Assembly (NCBI GenBank): GCA_028289405.1
Contig: JANQPP010000175.1
Coordinates: 1 to 64,000 of the forward strand
DNA length: 64,000 nucleotides
Reading direction: 5' to 3'
From: Pirellulales bacterium
Lineage (GTDB): Bacteria > Planctomycetota > Planctomycetia > Pirellulales > JANQPP01
In this document: in pieces, positions 25,724 through 35,140 of the stretch
Position numbering within the stretch: position 1 is the stretch's first letter
Layout: each line of letters begins with the position of its first letter
Made by a program: the position numbers and the translations under genes
The notes under the pieces: generated by a model
What the model was told of the DNA's origin: nothing
Database searches by the model: none
What the model saw: only the letters and a program-made list of their open reading frames with translations

Positions 25724-28657
25724 TCAATCGACCATCGCATACTCGGTTCCACGTTGAGTTAAAAATTGCGGGCTCAGCACGATGGTATACACCATCGACG
25801 AAAACGAGTAATCCTCTTTCGCGAGATTTTTTCGCATCCGCTCCACGAGTGGCTCGTCCGACAGGATCAGGGACCGGCCCAGCGCATAGGCCAAAAGCTT
25901 GCGGCAGAGCGTATCGACGAACTCTTCCTGCCGCGCTTCGCGCAGATAGTTTTGCAGGCCGGCAATCCCCGCGCGATCCCTGCCATCGGGAAAATCAGCG
26001 GAAATTTGCACCGGATTGCCCGCCAAATCCCGTTCTCGCCGTTCACCGATGGGGCCGTAGCCCTCGAACACCAGGCCGAACGAATCGAACTTTTCATGGC
26101 AGCTCGCGCAGCTCGGATGGTCGCGATGGTGGGCCAAAAGTTCCCGCAATGTCCGCTGGCCGAGTTCCGCTTCATCTTCCGGGAGTTCGGGGACGTTGGG
26201 CGGTGGGGCCGGAATATGCGTTCCCAGAAGCTGCCGCACGACCCAGAATCCACGCTTCACGGGGCTGGTGCGGAGGCCGGGAGAATTCTTGGTGAGAAAC
26301 ACGGCCATGGGCAGAATTCCCCCCCGCCCAATCCGCGAAGCGTGTTCCACTTTCGTCCAGCCGTTCTCGTTGGGAGACCGTTGGTCGGCGATGCCGTAAT
26401 GCTCCGCGAGCGTGTGGTTCACGAAAGTGTGATCCGCGTAGAGAAAGCCGAGTACGGAGCGGTCATGTTGGAGCACGTCCAGCGTGAATTGCACTGGCTC
26501 CTCGAACATGGCCTGCCGCAACTCGTCATCGAATTGCGGGAAGCGCTGCCGGTCCACGCTGTTGTGCGTTTCGAAATGCCGGAAGCCGAGCCAATTGCCG
26601 GCGAACTCGACCGCCAAACCTCGCGACTTGGGGCTGCGCAGCATGCGGCGGACCTCCGCGCGGAGCACCGCCGGATCTTGCAAAGTCCGCTGCCTCGCCC
26701 GTTCCAACAGTTCTTCATCCGGCATGCTGGACCACAAAAAGTAGCTCAGCCGGCTGGCGAGCACGTAATCGTCCAGCGGGTGAATTGGCTCGTGGGAATT
26801 GCTGGGGTGCAGGCGATAACAGAAATGCGGCGACATCAAGACGCTCACCAACACATCGCGAATGGCGTCCTCGTGCGACAGCCCATCTAGCGAAATGAGT
26901 TGCCGGTAAAAGGCGAGCGTGTCTTCTCGCTCGTGCGGCGTGAGTGGACGGCGATAGGCCCGCTCGGCCAGTTCCGGCAGCATGGCAATTTGCGACGCGC
27001 CGGCCTGATCACGGGCCGCTTCCACGGCGCGGATGCTGGCGTTGATCCGCGCAAAATGTTCCCGCATGGCGTCGAGGGCCACGTCGCTGGCGTCCAGCCG
27101 CTGAGCCTTGGCGAGATACGCGTCGGCCAGCCGGTGAATCATCTCCTCGGAAGTGACGTGTTTATCGGCGGAGCGGAAATCGTCGAATTCCTCATCGACC
27201 AGAAACCGCCCTTCCGCCCGTTCGAACCAGATGAAACCAGCATGTTGCCGGCGGGGAGCATCGGCGATGAAGTCCAGCTCGAACCAGAGCCGGTCTAGCT
27301 CCTCCTGTTGCTCGTCGGTCAGCAGCAATTCGCACAGCGGCTGGTCATCCCGAAAGTAGCCCATCATGCTGTGGAAGCCCGCGCTGAGCAGGCGGACCTC
27401 CTTTTCGAGGTTCAGTTCTTGCCTTTTCTTGCGCTGGACGTATTCCCGCCCACGGCGGTCCACGTAAAACGCATCGGGAAAGACGCGGCAGAGCTCCGCG
27501 AACTCCTCCACGAGTTCTGGCGAAGCTTCTCCCGCTTCTACGCAGAATTCGGGTAGCACCTCCGACAGCGCTTTTTCGTTCAGCTTCATGCGATGCGTGG
27601 CCTGCTGCCGATTCCGCCACAGCACGAGGGTCTGCGAACCCGAATTGATCCCCTTCACGCGCAAATGCGGGAAGTCGAACACCAGTTTTTCCCGCAATTC
27701 CTGGACTTGCTCCGACATGTGTTGGCAAGCTTCTCGCGCCGCCTCGCGTTCGTCCGGCAGCGTGTGAAAACGTTCCCGCAACTTCGCGAGCGGCCCCGTT
27801 GAAGATGGATCCGCGTGTAGCACTTGCCAGATCGTGTGCAAATATCTTTCGCTGAGTCCCCGCTGCTGGGCTACGTCCGTCAAGCGGTTCATGCCGCCTT
27901 GATGCCGTAGTTCCCAGGAGGCGAAGAAATAGTCCGCCAAATTTGTATTTTGCCGCTGGTAGAAATCGACGATCCGCCGCACGCAGTATTTGTCCCGGTC
28001 CGTCTCCGTGATCACCGGATGCGGCGCGAAGTCCAGACCGTCGGGCGTGAATAGTAAATGGTCCGCCACGGTCCGGGCCGCGTCCAGGTACTTGGATAGC
28101 AGCGAAGGGGTCATCGCCAGCGACTCGCCCGAGTTGTCGAAGCCGGCCTCGTTCGTGGGATCGATGGGAAACTCCGACGCGGGCCGCATGTCCACGCCGG
28201 TCAAATCGCGGATGGTGTAATTGTATTCCGCCGCGCTCAACCGGCGAGCCAGTACTTCGCCCGGGTCCCCCACGTGCTTCTCGATGTAGTCCTCGCGGAC
28301 CTGTTCGATCCAGCCCAGAAATTTCTCCCGCTCCTCAGGCGGCGCGCTTCCCGCATCGGGCGGCGGCATTTCGCCATCCTCGACGCGGCGGAGGATCACG
28401 TTCCAAACCGCGAAGTGTTTTTCCACATCCCCGACGGAGCGGAACGCCGTCAAGTCGAGCGCTCCCTCGGGTTCTTCCGGTCCATGGCAGTCGAGACAGT
28501 GGTTTGTCACGAATGGCTGCACGTCGGTTTGGAACCGCTCCGCCAACGGCGGTTCCGTTGCATCGCCGGCGACGCTGGTCTGCGCGACAATAAACACGGA
28601 GCACACCGCAACGGTGCGGACTATGGTCAGAAATCGTGCGAAACGGCGGACGTTCAT
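25724..28657 (-). CDS. DUF1592/DUF1587/DUF1588 planctomycete cytochrome-like protein
   Basis: 977 residues with signal peptide. Cys54-Leu-Asp-Cys57-His58 begins the N-terminal cytochrome c-like domain (PSCyt1). DUF1587 follows at about 137-205 (RRLSAAEYNYTIRDLTGVD). DUF1595/DUF1592 lie at about 590-770 (AYRRPLTPHE, SPHFCYRLHP, LASRLSYFLWSSMPDEELL). DUF1588 carries a second heme motif CASCHEKFDSFG near 850, and DUF1585 closes it. Between domains 1 and 3 is an unusually long helical, charged region (about 230-560). Such proteins are periplasmic and possibly degrade polysaccharides or transfer electrons; none is well characterised. First gene of the DUF1592-DUF1552 unit. Confidence 0.92.
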   Translation of the reverse strand: MNVRRFARFLTIVRTVAVCSVFIVAQTSVAGDATEPPLAERFQTDVQPFVTNHCLDCHGPEEPEGALDLTAFRSVGDVEKHFAVWNVILRRVEDGEMPPPDAGSAPPEEREKFLGWIEQVREDYIEKHVGDPGEVLARRLSAAEYNYTIRDLTGVDMRPASEFPIDPTNEAGFDNSGESLAMTPSLLSKYLDAARTVADHLLFTPDGLDFAPHPVITETDRDKYCVRRIVDFYQRQNTNLADYFFASWELRHQGGMNRLTDVAQQRGLSERYLHTIWQVLHADPSSTGPLAKLRERFHTLPDEREAAREACQHMSEQVQELREKLVFDFPHLRVKGINSGSQTLVLWRNRQQATHRMKLNEKALSEVLPEFCVEAGEASPELVEEFAELCRVFPDAFYVDRRGREYVQRKKRQELNLEKEVRLLSAGFHSMMGYFRDDQPLCELLLTDEQQEELDRLWFELDFIADAPRRQHAGFIWFERAEGRFLVDEEFDDFRSADKHVTSEEMIHRLADAYLAKAQRLDASDVALDAMREHFARINASIRAVEAARDQAGASQIAMLPELAERAYRRPLTPHEREDTLAFYRQLISLDGLSHEDAIRDVLVSVLMSPHFCYRLHPSNSHEPIHPLDDYVLASRLSYFLWSSMPDEELLERARQRTLQDPAVLRAEVRRMLRSPKSRGLAVEFAGNWLGFRHFETHNSVDRQRFPQFDDELRQAMFEEPVQFTLDVLQHDRSVLGFLYADHTFVNHTLAEHYGIADQRSPNENGWTKVEHASRIGRGGILPMAVFLTKNSPGLRTSPVKRGFWVVRQLLGTHIPAPPPNVPELPEDEAELGQRTLRELLAHHRDHPSCASCHEKFDSFGLVFEGYGPIGERRERDLAGNPVQISADFPDGRDRAGIAGLQNYLREARQEEFVDTLCRKLLAYALGRSLILSDEPLVERMRKNLAKEDYSFSSMVYTIVLSPQFLTQRGTEYAMVD

Positions 28658-28858
28658 CGCGATGCTATCGGGAAAGGCGCAGGCGGGAAGTTTCTGGCGA
28701 GCTTTCTATCAGCTTACCAAACCGGGCACGCCGCCTCAAACTGAGAAGGCTGGGGCTCGTCAGTGGGGGGGATGGTAAGAGAATTGCATGACCGATTTGC
28801 CGGAATTCGCGCTGCGTCTCCCGCGATTTCGGTTGGCCGAAGCTGTCAGCAAAAAACG

Positions 28859-29860
28859 CTAATCGCGGATGACCAGATTTGGGATGGCATCCAAGATTTC
28901 TGTTTTGCCTTTCTCGGTAACGTTCGTTGAGTGTAACTGAATCTTTTTTAGGTTTTTCAGGCCGTGAAGTTTGGCCAGTCCGGCGTCAGTAATCGAAGTT
29001 GCACTCAACCCCAACTCTTCAAGGTTCTGCATTTTGGCAACAAACCGCAGTCCTCCGTCCGAGATGCGAGTGTGGTTCACCCGAAGATGAACGAGGTTCG
29101 GGAGTTCGGAGAGGTGAGCCAACCCCGCGTCACCAATTTGCGTACCGCTCAACGAAAGCTTTTGCAGGCTTGTCATAGTACCAAGTTCTTTGCATGCGGA
29201 ATCCGTAATGGGGCAATTCAATAGAGTTAAGCTACGCAGCGACTTTAATTCCACGATGCTCGGTATTGCCGCATCGGTTACGCCCATGCGCGAAAGGTAA
29301 AGATTTTGGAGGTTGGCAAGGTTCGAAAGAAAACTCAATTTATCGTCGGAAATCTTTGCTCGCATCAATAGAAGTACTTCGAGAGATGTCAATTTCGCCA
29401 AATGCTCGGCATAACGCCCGGTTAAGCTTTCACAATCCATCAAGTGGAGTAGGCGAATAGAATTCCATGTGGGCAAATATGCGAGATCTTCGTCCGCCAA
29501 TTGTGGCCCCGAAAACCAAATCTCGGCGGGTTCCAGGAAGATCTCTTCGCCGAAAATACGCACGAGCCACCCCGGAGCGGGAAGTCTGGAAATGTCGTAG
29601 CGTTTTTCGGTGCCCACGTAGAAAAGTCCATGCTTGTATTGGACGCCTTCTGCCCGTTCGTGCAGCATGGCGATGGCGGCGCGGCGCTGCCGAACTTCTT
29701 TCACCAAAAGTCCGATCCCTACACCAACGACCGTCATCACAACCAGCAGCCAGCGGAGGCTGAACTGAAATAGACGGTGCTTCCGTTTTGGATGGGATGT
29801 AGGCATCGGGCTACGTCGAGCAAGCCACATGAGAAACGCGTCTGCCGCGACGGACATCAT
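28859..29860 (-). CDS. Membrane-anchored leucine-rich repeat protein
   Basis: Up to 333 residues. A basic stretch (HPKRKHRLFQFSLRW) precedes one hydrophobic helix (LLVVMTVVGVGIGLLV), then a linker, then seven or eight 24-residue leucine-rich repeats of the kind L-NL--L-LS-T-ITDAGL (for example SLQKLSLSGTQIGDAGLAHL). Typical planctomycete LRR anchor protein, of unknown target. Start uncertain: Met codons lie at 29860, 29857, 29827 and 29806, none with a strong ribosome binding site; the one at 29806 is the shortest that keeps the basic stretch. Confidence 0.8.
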   Translation of the reverse strand: MMSVAADAFLMWLARRSPMPTSHPKRKHRLFQFSLRWLLVVMTVVGVGIGLLVKEVRQRRAAIAMLHERAEGVQYKHGLFYVGTEKRYDISRLPAPGWLVRIFGEEIFLEPAEIWFSGPQLADEDLAYLPTWNSIRLLHLMDCESLTGRYAEHLAKLTSLEVLLLMRAKISDDKLSFLSNLANLQNLYLSRMGVTDAAIPSIVELKSLRSLTLLNCPITDSACKELGTMTSLQKLSLSGTQIGDAGLAHLSELPNLVHLRVNHTRISDGGLRFVAKMQNLEELGLSATSITDAGLAKLHGLKNLKKIQLHSTNVTEKGKTEILDAIPNLVIRD

Positions 29861-30041
29861 TCAAGCGGCAGACCAAAAGACTTTCCTTGGGAGATTTTAC
29901 TCCGTCGCAGCGAATTGCGACAACATCGTCTTGCGCTTCCCTGTTCGTTACCCCAGAAAAAGTGGCCCCTATTCCGCACGGCTCAGCCCGCCAGCCGTGA
30001 CAGCGGGCGAGGAGAGCATTCCGTCGTATATCTCAGCGCGC

Positions 30042-31166
30042 TTAGCGAACGGCCGGATCGGACGCGGGTATCCGGCGGGAGACGATAGGAGCAGCAGCGG
30101 AAGTATCCTCCGCTCCGCAGGCCAGGGCTTCGCGGGGCGGATCAGGGTACCGGCCCGGTAAATCTTCCGCGTACCAACGCTCGAGCACATGACACCACTC
30201 ACCTGGCTCTTTGATCGCCACGAAAGCATCGCGGACTTCTTTTCCATGCGGATGGAGTTGCGAGTACTTGATACCGAATTTTCGCATCTGGCGGCCACAG
30301 CGCTCGGGGCCGTAGATTTCCTCGGCGAGGCGATAATGTTCGGCGATGACGTCCCGCTGCTCGTGGACGCTGGGGGGCGGGGGCAATGGTTTCTCTTCCG
30401 CCAGCGCCCTCGCCTGCGCGAAGACCCAAGGATGGCCGATCGCGCCGCGGGCCACGGTCACGCCATCGACGCCTGTATAGACCATCATGTCCCAGGCATC
30501 TTGGGCGGAGAACAGATCGCCGCTGCCCAAGACCGTGCGCTCACCAGCGTGCCGTTTCACTTTGCGTAGAAAATCCCAGTTGCTTGGCCCGTCATAGCGT
30601 TGTTTGACGGTTCGGCCATGCACGGTCACGGCGGCGGCGCCGACGGCAAAGGCATGGTCGAAGATCGTGAAGAACTTTTCGCGGCTCTCCTCGCTGTCGT
30701 CCAGGCCACGCCGCATTTTCACTGTCACCGGAACTTGGGTTGGCACCGCCTCGCGGACGCGGGAGACGATCTCCCGGGCCGTCTCCACTTGACCTAGCAG
30801 ATATCCGCCCCGGCAGCGGCCCAGCACTTTTTTCACGGGACAGCCGAAATTGATGTCCACCACGTCGAATCCGGCCTGAACAAGCCGCCGGGCGGCGGGA
30901 CCGAAATCCTCCGGCTTCGCGCCCATGAGCTGCGCGCCAACGGGATGCTCTTCTTCGGTGACGTGCATGAAACGTCGATTCCTATGCCGCCCGTTCAACT
31001 GCAACACGAACTGGTCGAGCATTACCTCGCACAGCGTATAGGAAGCTCCCAGCCGGCGGGCGATGACGCGCATGGCCCAATCGCTGTAGCCGCTTAAGGC
31101 GGCTTGCACCACGGGAAAACCAATCTCGAGTGGACCCAAGGACAAAGGCCGTTGGAAAGGATTCAT
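30042..31166 (-). CDS. dus: tRNA-dihydrouridine synthase
   Basis: 374 residues, Dus family TIM barrel with FMN. Starts PVVQAALSGYSDWAMR, the flavin-binding start; NFGCPVKKVLGR holds the catalytic Cys; KMRRGLDD, VTVHGRTVKQRYDG and ARGAIGHPWVF are conserved. It reduces specific uridines in tRNA D-loops. Closest in pattern to DusB, though bacterial subtypes cannot be resolved by eye. The Met at 31166 follows AGGG and begins at the family start. The C-terminal 30 residues are Ala/Arg-rich and not part of the family. Confidence 0.93.
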   Translation of the reverse strand: MNPFQRPLSLGPLEIGFPVVQAALSGYSDWAMRVIARRLGASYTLCEVMLDQFVLQLNGRHRNRRFMHVTEEEHPVGAQLMGAKPEDFGPAARRLVQAGFDVVDINFGCPVKKVLGRCRGGYLLGQVETAREIVSRVREAVPTQVPVTVKMRRGLDDSEESREKFFTIFDHAFAVGAAAVTVHGRTVKQRYDGPSNWDFLRKVKRHAGERTVLGSGDLFSAQDAWDMMVYTGVDGVTVARGAIGHPWVFAQARALAEEKPLPPPPSVHEQRDVIAEHYRLAEEIYGPERCGRQMRKFGIKYSQLHPHGKEVRDAFVAIKEPGEWCHVLERWYAEDLPGRYPDPPREALACGAEDTSAAAPIVSRRIPASDPAVR

Positions 31167-31259
31167 GCCCTGATTTTGCGGACGATGGGCCACGCCCGTC
31201 AAGGGAACCGCCTCCATGGCTGGGTGGCGGCCTTGTGGAGGCGCTCCTGTACAACCCGT

Positions 31260-32660
31260 CTACTGGCTGCGTTGCAGCAATTGGGCCAGTTCGCGGGCAT
31301 CTCGCCGCAGCGGATACGACAGCCGGCCCGCGAGCGCGTCCTTCAGGTGCTTGGCGGCATCGTTGAATTTTTGAATGTCGTAATAGATCTTGGCGACATA
31401 GTAATTGCTATCCGCGCTAAGGCCGCTGCTGCCGGCCAGCCGGACGGCGCTGGCCAATTCCTGTTGGGCCGCGTTGGAATTGCCCAAACGGTACTGAATC
31501 CATCCTAGCGTGGAAGCCGCGTCGCTGCTGTTGGGGAAAAGCCGACGGTTGGCCTGCGCGTATTGCAGAGCCCGACGCTGCTTCTCGGGATCGAATTGCT
31601 CGACGAGCGTGAGCGCGAGCTGGTTGCTCGCCGTGAAGTCCAAGGGAGATTGAACATGCGCCGCCGCGAACACGTTTTCCGCCGTATCCAGATCACCTTG
31701 CATGCGGGCGATCACGCCCCGCATGACCTTCGCGGGCAGCGAATCGGGATCGGCCCGCATGGCCGATTGGGCGTATTGTTGGGCGTCTTGCGGCTGTTCA
31801 TTTTCCAACATCCACTGGGCCACGGCGAGGAGCGTGTTCGTATCATTTCCCGCGTTCCGCGCCGCCTGCATCATGTATTTGCGGGCATTGGCCTGGTCAT
31901 CCTGCTGCTGGAACAGTTGGCCCATGGTAAGTTCTGGGGCCGGCATTTTGCCGCTGGTGTCCAACTGTTTGGCCGCTTGCAGTGTCTGATAGGCTTGGTC
32001 GTGTTTCCCCTGCATGAACTCCACGCGGGCCAGACGCTGTTTGGCGACGGCGCTTTGCGGGTCCAATTGCAGCCAATAACTCAGAGCCGTGGAGGCGCGG
32101 TCCCAATCTCGACGCTGCTCGGAAACCGTGGCCATTCCGGAATAAATTTGGCGAGTGAATAGGTCTTTGCGCTTGGGATTCGCGTCATACGCCTTGTTGA
32201 GGTTGTATGCCTTTTCGATGAGTGCTTCCCCGTCGGTGTAGCGACGATCCTTGAGCGCGCCTTCCGCAAAGAGCAGATAGGCTTCGGGGTCCTTGGGCGA
32301 ATTGACGACCGCCGATTCCAGCAGGCTTCTCGCCGCGGTGCCGTTATTCGTGGCCATGAGCAGCCGGGCTAGCATCACCTGCGCGGGAGGAAGCTCGGGA
32401 TGGTTCTCCACGGCCGATTTCAGGGATTCCGAAGCTGATGAAACATCACCGGACTTGAATTGGTTGACCGCCGCGTCCACGGCCTGGTAGGCGGGGCCTT
32501 CAGATACGGTCTCTCCCAGCAAGCTCTTCGCGGAAAGCGAATCACTTTGCGCGGACGCGACCGAGACGGGGGCGGCGATGGCCAGCAATACCACCCAGGC
32601 TTTCCGGCACGCTCGCCAGAATGAGTTCTGTTCACGAATGGTCGAACGCTGGTAATGCAT
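31260..32660 (-). CDS. Exported tetratricopeptide-repeat protein
   Basis: 466 residues from the Met at 32660, which has AAGG at the right distance and gives a signal peptide (VLLAIAAPVSVASAQ). The rest is a chain of TPR-like helical pairs (PPAQVMLARLLMATNNGTAARSL, YLLFAEGALKDRRYTDGEALI, LGWIQYRLGNSNAAQQEL). Expected to be a periplasmic scaffold. Divergent from the coiled-coil gene at 32973; the shared intergenic space is 312 bases. Confidence 0.8.
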   Translation of the reverse strand: MHYQRSTIREQNSFWRACRKAWVVLLAIAAPVSVASAQSDSLSAKSLLGETVSEGPAYQAVDAAVNQFKSGDVSSASESLKSAVENHPELPPAQVMLARLLMATNNGTAARSLLESAVVNSPKDPEAYLLFAEGALKDRRYTDGEALIEKAYNLNKAYDANPKRKDLFTRQIYSGMATVSEQRRDWDRASTALSYWLQLDPQSAVAKQRLARVEFMQGKHDQAYQTLQAAKQLDTSGKMPAPELTMGQLFQQQDDQANARKYMMQAARNAGNDTNTLLAVAQWMLENEQPQDAQQYAQSAMRADPDSLPAKVMRGVIARMQGDLDTAENVFAAAHVQSPLDFTASNQLALTLVEQFDPEKQRRALQYAQANRRLFPNSSDAASTLGWIQYRLGNSNAAQQELASAVRLAGSSGLSADSNYYVAKIYYDIQKFNDAAKHLKDALAGRLSYPLRRDARELAQLLQRSQ

Positions 32661-32972
32661 GAGTAACCTTTTCCTACGCGGAAGCCGATGCAGCGCCTCC
32701 TGCCCACGCCGACTCAAGAAATGGATGACTGGTTAGTTGATTGCGTGGCCGCACCGTTCTGGTTTTTTTATTTCCACGCCGCTTCTGGTCGTTTACTATT
32801 GTAAAGCAAATGCGGAAACGCCTCGTCTTGATTCACCGACGGACGTTTCCCATTGGAACACAGGGCCGTTAGCCGACACCGGGGACATGTCCCGAAAAGT
32901 TTAGTTTAATCCATTCGCGACACTTTCACACTCGCTTTTGAACAACCGATTTTTGGGAAAAAGGGAAAATTG
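32661..32972. promoter_or_regulatory. Divergent intergenic region with palindromes
   Basis: No gene is seen. It holds an inverted repeat TTTAC-4-GTAAA at 32792-32805 and a perfect 12-bp palindrome GGGACATGTCCC at 32882-32893, about 80 bases upstream of the rightward gene. Both are candidate operator sites for the two divergent genes. Confidence 0.35.
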
Positions 32973-33434
32973 ATGCGCAGCTTCTTGAATCGTCAACGTG
33001 GCTTTACAAACTTGGCCTGCCTGGCCGCGCCCTTCCTACTGGCCAGCATCCCCTGGATGGTGCAAGCGATGGGACAGGAAGCGGATCCAGCCTCCGCCAC
33101 GAAGGAGACAACTTCGTCGGAGTATCACCGCCTGCCGGCCTATTACGGAAAAGTGATCACGCCCGAACAGCGCGAGCAAATCTATCAAATTCAGGACGAG
33201 TACGGGCCGGAGATCGCCCGCCTACGGAAGGCGTTGAAAAAAGTGGTGGATGAACGCGACCGCCGAGTGCAGGCTCTCCTATCCGCCGAGCAGAAACAGC
33301 AACTCGAAGAAATCCGGGCCGAACGTCGCCGGCTGGCTCGCGAACGTCGCTTGCGTCGGTTCTCGGAGCAGGAAAACTTGGCGCCGCCGACCGACGAAGG
33401 AACAGACAACACCGCTGCCACTCGCGAGGAGTGA
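32973..33434 (+). CDS. Secreted charged coiled-coil protein
   Basis: 153 residues. Signal peptide to about residue 32 (FLLASIPWMVQAMG). The mature part has an LPAYYGKVITPEQREQIYQIQDEY start and a long Arg/Glu/Lys-rich helix (RKALKKVVDERDRRVQALL, IRAERRRLARERR), like Spy/CpxP-type periplasmic helical proteins in general form, though lacking their LTxxQ pair. The ATG at 32973 is used rather than the TTG before it, with AAGGG upstream. Confidence 0.65.
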   Translation: MRSFLNRQRGFTNLACLAAPFLLASIPWMVQAMGQEADPASATKETTSSEYHRLPAYYGKVITPEQREQIYQIQDEYGPEIARLRKALKKVVDERDRRVQALLSAEQKQQLEEIRAERRRLARERRLRRFSEQENLAPPTDEGTDNTAATREE

Positions 33435-33455
33435 GATGGCCACGAGCCGCCCGTA

Positions 33456-34742
33456 TCAACGGAGCGGGACGTTGTGCATTTCAGATGCCCGGTCTCCCAC
33501 CGTCACTGTCGTGGTGTGGGCCGCGCCGTCGCGGAGATACTCCACGTTCACTTGCGAACCGATCGAGGTATCCGCCACGGCAAGGCTGAGATCGCTGTTC
33601 TTCTGAATCGGAAATTGATCCCAGCGGACGATCGTGTCCCCAGCTTGAATGCCCGCTAGTTCGGCCGGCGAACCGGAGGTCACGCCCGTTACGCGGACCC
33701 CTCGCGTTTCATCCGTGGCTTTCAAGAAATCTTGCCAAGGCCGGCCCATGGCCACACCGAACCAACCCCGGCGAACATATCCAAATTCACGAATCGATTC
33801 ATAAACCCGCCGCGCGACTTCGCTGGGAATCGCGAAGCTGATGCCCTGGTAAGACTGGCCCAGCACGGCGGTGTTGATGCCCACGATTTCCCCGCGGATG
33901 TTGACCAGGGGACCTCCACTGTTTCCCGGATTGACCGCCGCGTCGGTCTGCAGGTAATCCTTGAACGGACTAAACGTCGGGTAGTGGCCAAAATTGTTGT
34001 CACGACGGCCTTTCGCGCTGACGATCCCGAACGTCAGGCTGTGCTGCAATCCGAAGGGGCTGCCGATGGCCCAGACGAAATCGCCAACTTTGAGTTGTTC
34101 ACTGTCTCCCCAGGGCGCGGGAATCAAGTTATCGGATTCGACCTTGATCACGGCCAGGTCGGCTTCCTCATCCTCTCCGATGACGGAAGCGGTTTCTCGC
34201 CGACCATCGTGGAAATAAACCTCGATGATGTCCGCGTTTTGGATCACGTGATCGTTCGTGACGATATACCCTTCGTTGTCCACGACCACGCCGGACCCCT
34301 CGCCTTCCTGGCGCAAAACGTTCGGATCATCGTCTTGCGAGATGGGGGGATGTCCGCTGGGCGGCATCCGCCGCAGCCGCTCCGCCAACTTCGACTCTGT
34401 CAGCGTGCGAATGCGGACCACGCTGGGGGAGACGCTTTTGGCCACCAGACGAAAGGCATGCGAGAGCGAATTGTAGGAAACCTCGTTCAGTTGCAGCTCT
34501 CGGCGGGCGATTTCCGCCTCCGCACTGGCGCGACCGTAGGTCAAGGCGTATTGCACCCGCTGCAGAAAGGGGGGCAAGCCGCAAATCACGGCAGCCACGA
34601 GGCAGACCCAAAACAGACGCCGCCAAAGTCCCGTCGGCTGCCGGGTCGCGGGAGCCACGGTCGGAGCCGAGGCGGTTTGCAAATCATCGGTTACCGGCGG
34701 CGCGTGCTCACTCGGCAGCAAGGGGTCGCGAGAGTCGTCCAT
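33456..34742 (-). CDS. DegP/HtrA-type trypsin-like serine protease with PDZ domain
   Basis: 428 residues. N-terminal cytoplasmic stretch of about 40 residues, one membrane helix (LFWVCLVAAVICGLPPF), a helical linker, then the protease domain with catalytic His165 (VTNDHVIQ), Asp195 (EADLAVIK) and Ser275 (NPGNSGGP), then one PDZ domain (GVRVTGVTSGSPAELAGIQAGDTIV). A membrane-tethered HtrA (DegS-like layout), active outside the cytoplasm in protein quality control. The Met at 34742 is preferred; an alternative GTG at 34754 adds four residues. Its end is 21 bases from the end of the coiled-coil gene, convergent. Confidence 0.9.
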   Translation of the reverse strand: MDDSRDPLLPSEHAPPVTDDLQTASAPTVAPATRQPTGLWRRLFWVCLVAAVICGLPPFLQRVQYALTYGRASAEAEIARRELQLNEVSYNSLSHAFRLVAKSVSPSVVRIRTLTESKLAERLRRMPPSGHPPISQDDDPNVLRQEGEGSGVVVDNEGYIVTNDHVIQNADIIEVYFHDGRRETASVIGEDEEADLAVIKVESDNLIPAPWGDSEQLKVGDFVWAIGSPFGLQHSLTFGIVSAKGRRDNNFGHYPTFSPFKDYLQTDAAVNPGNSGGPLVNIRGEIVGINTAVLGQSYQGISFAIPSEVARRVYESIREFGYVRRGWFGVAMGRPWQDFLKATDETRGVRVTGVTSGSPAELAGIQAGDTIVRWDQFPIQKNSDLSLAVADTSIGSQVNVEYLRDGAAHTTTVTVGDRASEMHNVPLR

Positions 34743-35140
34743 CAGATTTCGCACTCCGGCCTATCTCGATTTCGTCGGTTCGCGTCACACTCCATTCGAC
34801 GCACGATCGCGAATATTGGAGTCACGGATAGGATCTGTCCCGCTGACGTGACTTCTTTACGCATTTTCAAATAGTTGCTCGCGCCACCGCAAGAGGGAAA
34901 CAAGCGTGTTCCGTATTTGACCGCTGACTATGACAGGCTGGTTCTGCGGTATCCGAATTGACGAAACGCGATTCGGTTCGATGCGATCGCCAAATTCAGT
35001 AGAAGTACTTCGCTCCAGTCGCCCGAGGGAGGAAACCGGCTGGGCGCGGCGCCCTGCCAACTACTCTGTATTCTACGCTTGCACATCGTGAGAATGCCAA
35101 CATTTCTTGGCTCGTGCCGCTTTTGTTCATCAGGTGTTTC
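34743..35140. other. Divergent intergenic region, nothing recognised
   Basis: About 400 bases between the protease gene and the zinc-ribbon gene. Open frames here are short and give no plausible protein. It should hold promoters for both genes; no clear -35/-10 pair stands out. Confidence 0.4.

Noticed and set aside
35002-35011. Palindrome GAAGTACTTC
   Set aside because: Ten-base palindromes are expected by chance here, and a copy also lies inside a coding region (near 29366).
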